This document shows, in pieces, positions 63,801 through 64,000 of a stretch of 64,000 nt of DNA. The stretch comes from Dyadobacter sp. CECT 9275 (lineage in GTDB: Bacteria > Bacteroidota > Bacteroidia > Cytophagales > Spirosomataceae). Every line of letters begins with the position of its first letter. Position 1 is the first letter of the stretch. Both the position numbers and the translations under genes were made by a program. The notes below the pieces were generated by a model. That model was not told the DNA's origin. It made no database searches and saw only the letters and a list, made by a program, of their open reading frames with translations. The stretch is taken from assembly GCF_907164905.1 (NCBI RefSeq), contig NZ_CAJRAF010000002.1, positions 682,001-746,000 on the forward strand, written 5' to 3'.

Positions 63801-64000
63801 GGCGGCCAGTACTATTCTATGACCATGCTGCGCCTGGCGCGCGGTGGCCTGATCGAGGACTGGCACAATGGTATCAGCTCAAGTACCTTTAGCGGAATCC
63901 TGGGGAATAACAGTTTCAATGGCAATAACGACCAACTTGCTGCGGAGATAAAAAACAACCCTGAGATATACCGCGACAACAAAGTATGGGTGGGAGGAAG
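60870..64000 (+). CDS. SusC/RagA-type TonB-linked outer-membrane protein (second unit, 3' end outside window)
   Basis: The frame opens at the ATG at 60870 and runs to the window edge without a stop (about 1043 codons). It has a signal peptide (TALQICVAIIFSGLALA), an STN domain (VSVKMDDRPLKKVLSAIG to about residue 115), a CarboxypepD_reg-like domain (SGNVKDRASGEALPGVSIL), plug (TALGISREKSSLGYAVGEI, VIDGVPVGDDA, ALYGSRAGNGVLIITTKNG) and a barrel. Long stretches parallel the SusC at 38255, so the two are paralogues. A SusD partner is expected beyond the window. Confidence 0.92.
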   Translation, partial: MKKNLCFKAIFRTTMKITALQICVAIIFSGLALANDKLAAQNILERKVSVKMDDRPLKKVLSAIGHSTGVNFMYNPLEIKSSALVSVNASNEQLENVLSKLLTPLHVTYEVSGRQILLFKMPEKEGNENRNTETDPQGPIDRKVSGNVKDRASGEALPGVSILLKGSTQGTVTDASGNYSLTLPDGDGALIFSYVGYKVQEIMLGNKSVVDVTMEADVKALGEVVVTALGISREKSSLGYAVGEIKGSAIQKVPQENVLNALTGKVVGLKISNSNSDLNGETQVIIRGKKSLAGADSPLIVIDGVPVGDDARVIADLNANNVESVSVLKGPSAAALYGSRAGNGVLIITTKNGDTGRKGIGVTFNSGYTASIPYHYIKTQNRFTSGRNGEFNESAFTHWYGPEEGTNAVQWNSNGQSVPLKFYPNNQKNYFRTGNSFINDIGVSGSSGKGSFQMSLSDMRGTGTYPGTELKKNAFDFAASYNVTPRFKLSANVHIVNSGSDNYALQSLDDYQYEDIFFVPPHVNVNDLKDYWVDPNVLQRRVTASTDNPWYTAYESTDQFKMVRVYGNAKFDWKLSEAFSLMGRLGNSKTNNEVQQREAYSDKWYPKGYYLSTVNYREETNTDFLLSYKKDIRDISVNASVGANIFYLRGSASSIGGQNLLLPGLYTSSNIDRANVSYSNSFSEKMVYSAYGIASVGYKNFVYLDLTGRNDWSSTLPANNRSYFYPSASLSLVVNNMFDLPKSVSMLKLRGGWAEVGKDTDPYRLGQTLVKGNWANYETYARNTVMPNVNLKPENAVSSEFGFDLAMFRKKAGLNVTYYKVANRNQILNVPIADISGYTSAQVNAGVVENKGLEIELWAKPVQTKDFSWDFNINFTKDRSKLKKLTDGINTYSFWSQTGIYAQTKVGENIGDLYGYDILRVTDGEYKGWPLLDANGRSQRGTQMQKIANVISDFFVGFQTSVTYKNFTLSANLDWRQGGQYYSMTMLRLARGGLIEDWHNGISSSTFSGILGNNSFNGNNDQLAAEIKNNPEIYRDNKVWVGG

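Noticed and set aside
1..64000. CRISPR arrays, tRNA or rRNA genes, prophage or intact IS elements
   Set aside because: No regularly spaced repeats, cloverleaf sequences, rRNA-like blocks or complete transposase with terminal repeats were seen.

Overview
The window reads as chromosome from a member of the Bacteroidota, most likely the order Cytophagales (Dyadobacter/Spirosoma-like; the genus is a guess from general gene style, not a database match). The phylum rests on SusC/SusD pairs with their own ECF sigma and FecR anti-sigma genes, a type IX secretion C-terminal sorting domain, an UpxY/NusG-like antiterminator beside a capsule/O-antigen locus, and candidate promoters of the TTG-N20-TAnnTTTG type. 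No tRNA, rRNA, CRISPR array or intact mobile element was recognised.

Positions 1-17545 (all minus strand) are a surface-polysaccharide cluster. In transcription order: an initiating sugar-1-phosphate transferase with an odd N-terminal half; wbpE, wbpD and wbpB for a diacetamido-uronic-acid nucleotide sugar; an UpxY/NusG-like antiterminator followed by a 308-bp leader; an ABC-2 export permease, an O-acyltransferase and a Wzt-like ATPase; then a run of tightly packed or overlapping genes for decoration and assembly (WbqC-like, methyltransferase, NeuD/PglD-like acyltransferase, PhyH-type dioxygenase, beta-propeller protein, WecE aminotransferase, four glycosyltransferases, FkbM methyltransferase). 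The PhyH gene carries a single in-frame TGA exactly inside its iron-binding HxD motif.

Positions 17546-29437 hold mostly isolated minus-strand genes: a dynamin-like GTPase with a good promoter, a fragment of a zinc-type alcohol dehydrogenase, a secreted von Willebrand A protein with an internally duplicated N-terminal region, three small unknown genes, and a large secreted beta-helix protein with a type IX sorting domain. Positions 29438-34371 are a young, rearranged region: a truncated IS5-type transposase, four paralogous twin-arginine lipoproteins with a carboxypeptidase-regulatory-like fold, small secreted partners coupled by ATGA overlaps, a DUF6252-like lipoprotein, a 925-bp direct duplication, and a degenerate 7-bp periodic repeat around a palindromic element.

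Positions 34372-64000 are a glycan-utilisation region on the plus strand. It has an FG-GAP/VCBS propeller protein, a divergently oriented ECF sigma factor, FecR anti-sigma, SusC and SusD, then a Tat-exported Gfo/Idh/MocA oxidoreductase, a DUF6807 (PmoA-like) protein, a sialidase-like Asp-box protein, three tandem paralogues of a TIM-barrel hydrolase-like protein and three tandem paralogues of a DUF4838 lipoprotein. A strong terminator then separates a second ECF sigma/FecR/SusC unit whose SusC runs off the window. The most promising new biology is the 3+3 expansion of poorly characterised exported enzymes. The second is the duplicated Tat-lipoprotein/small-secreted-protein module.
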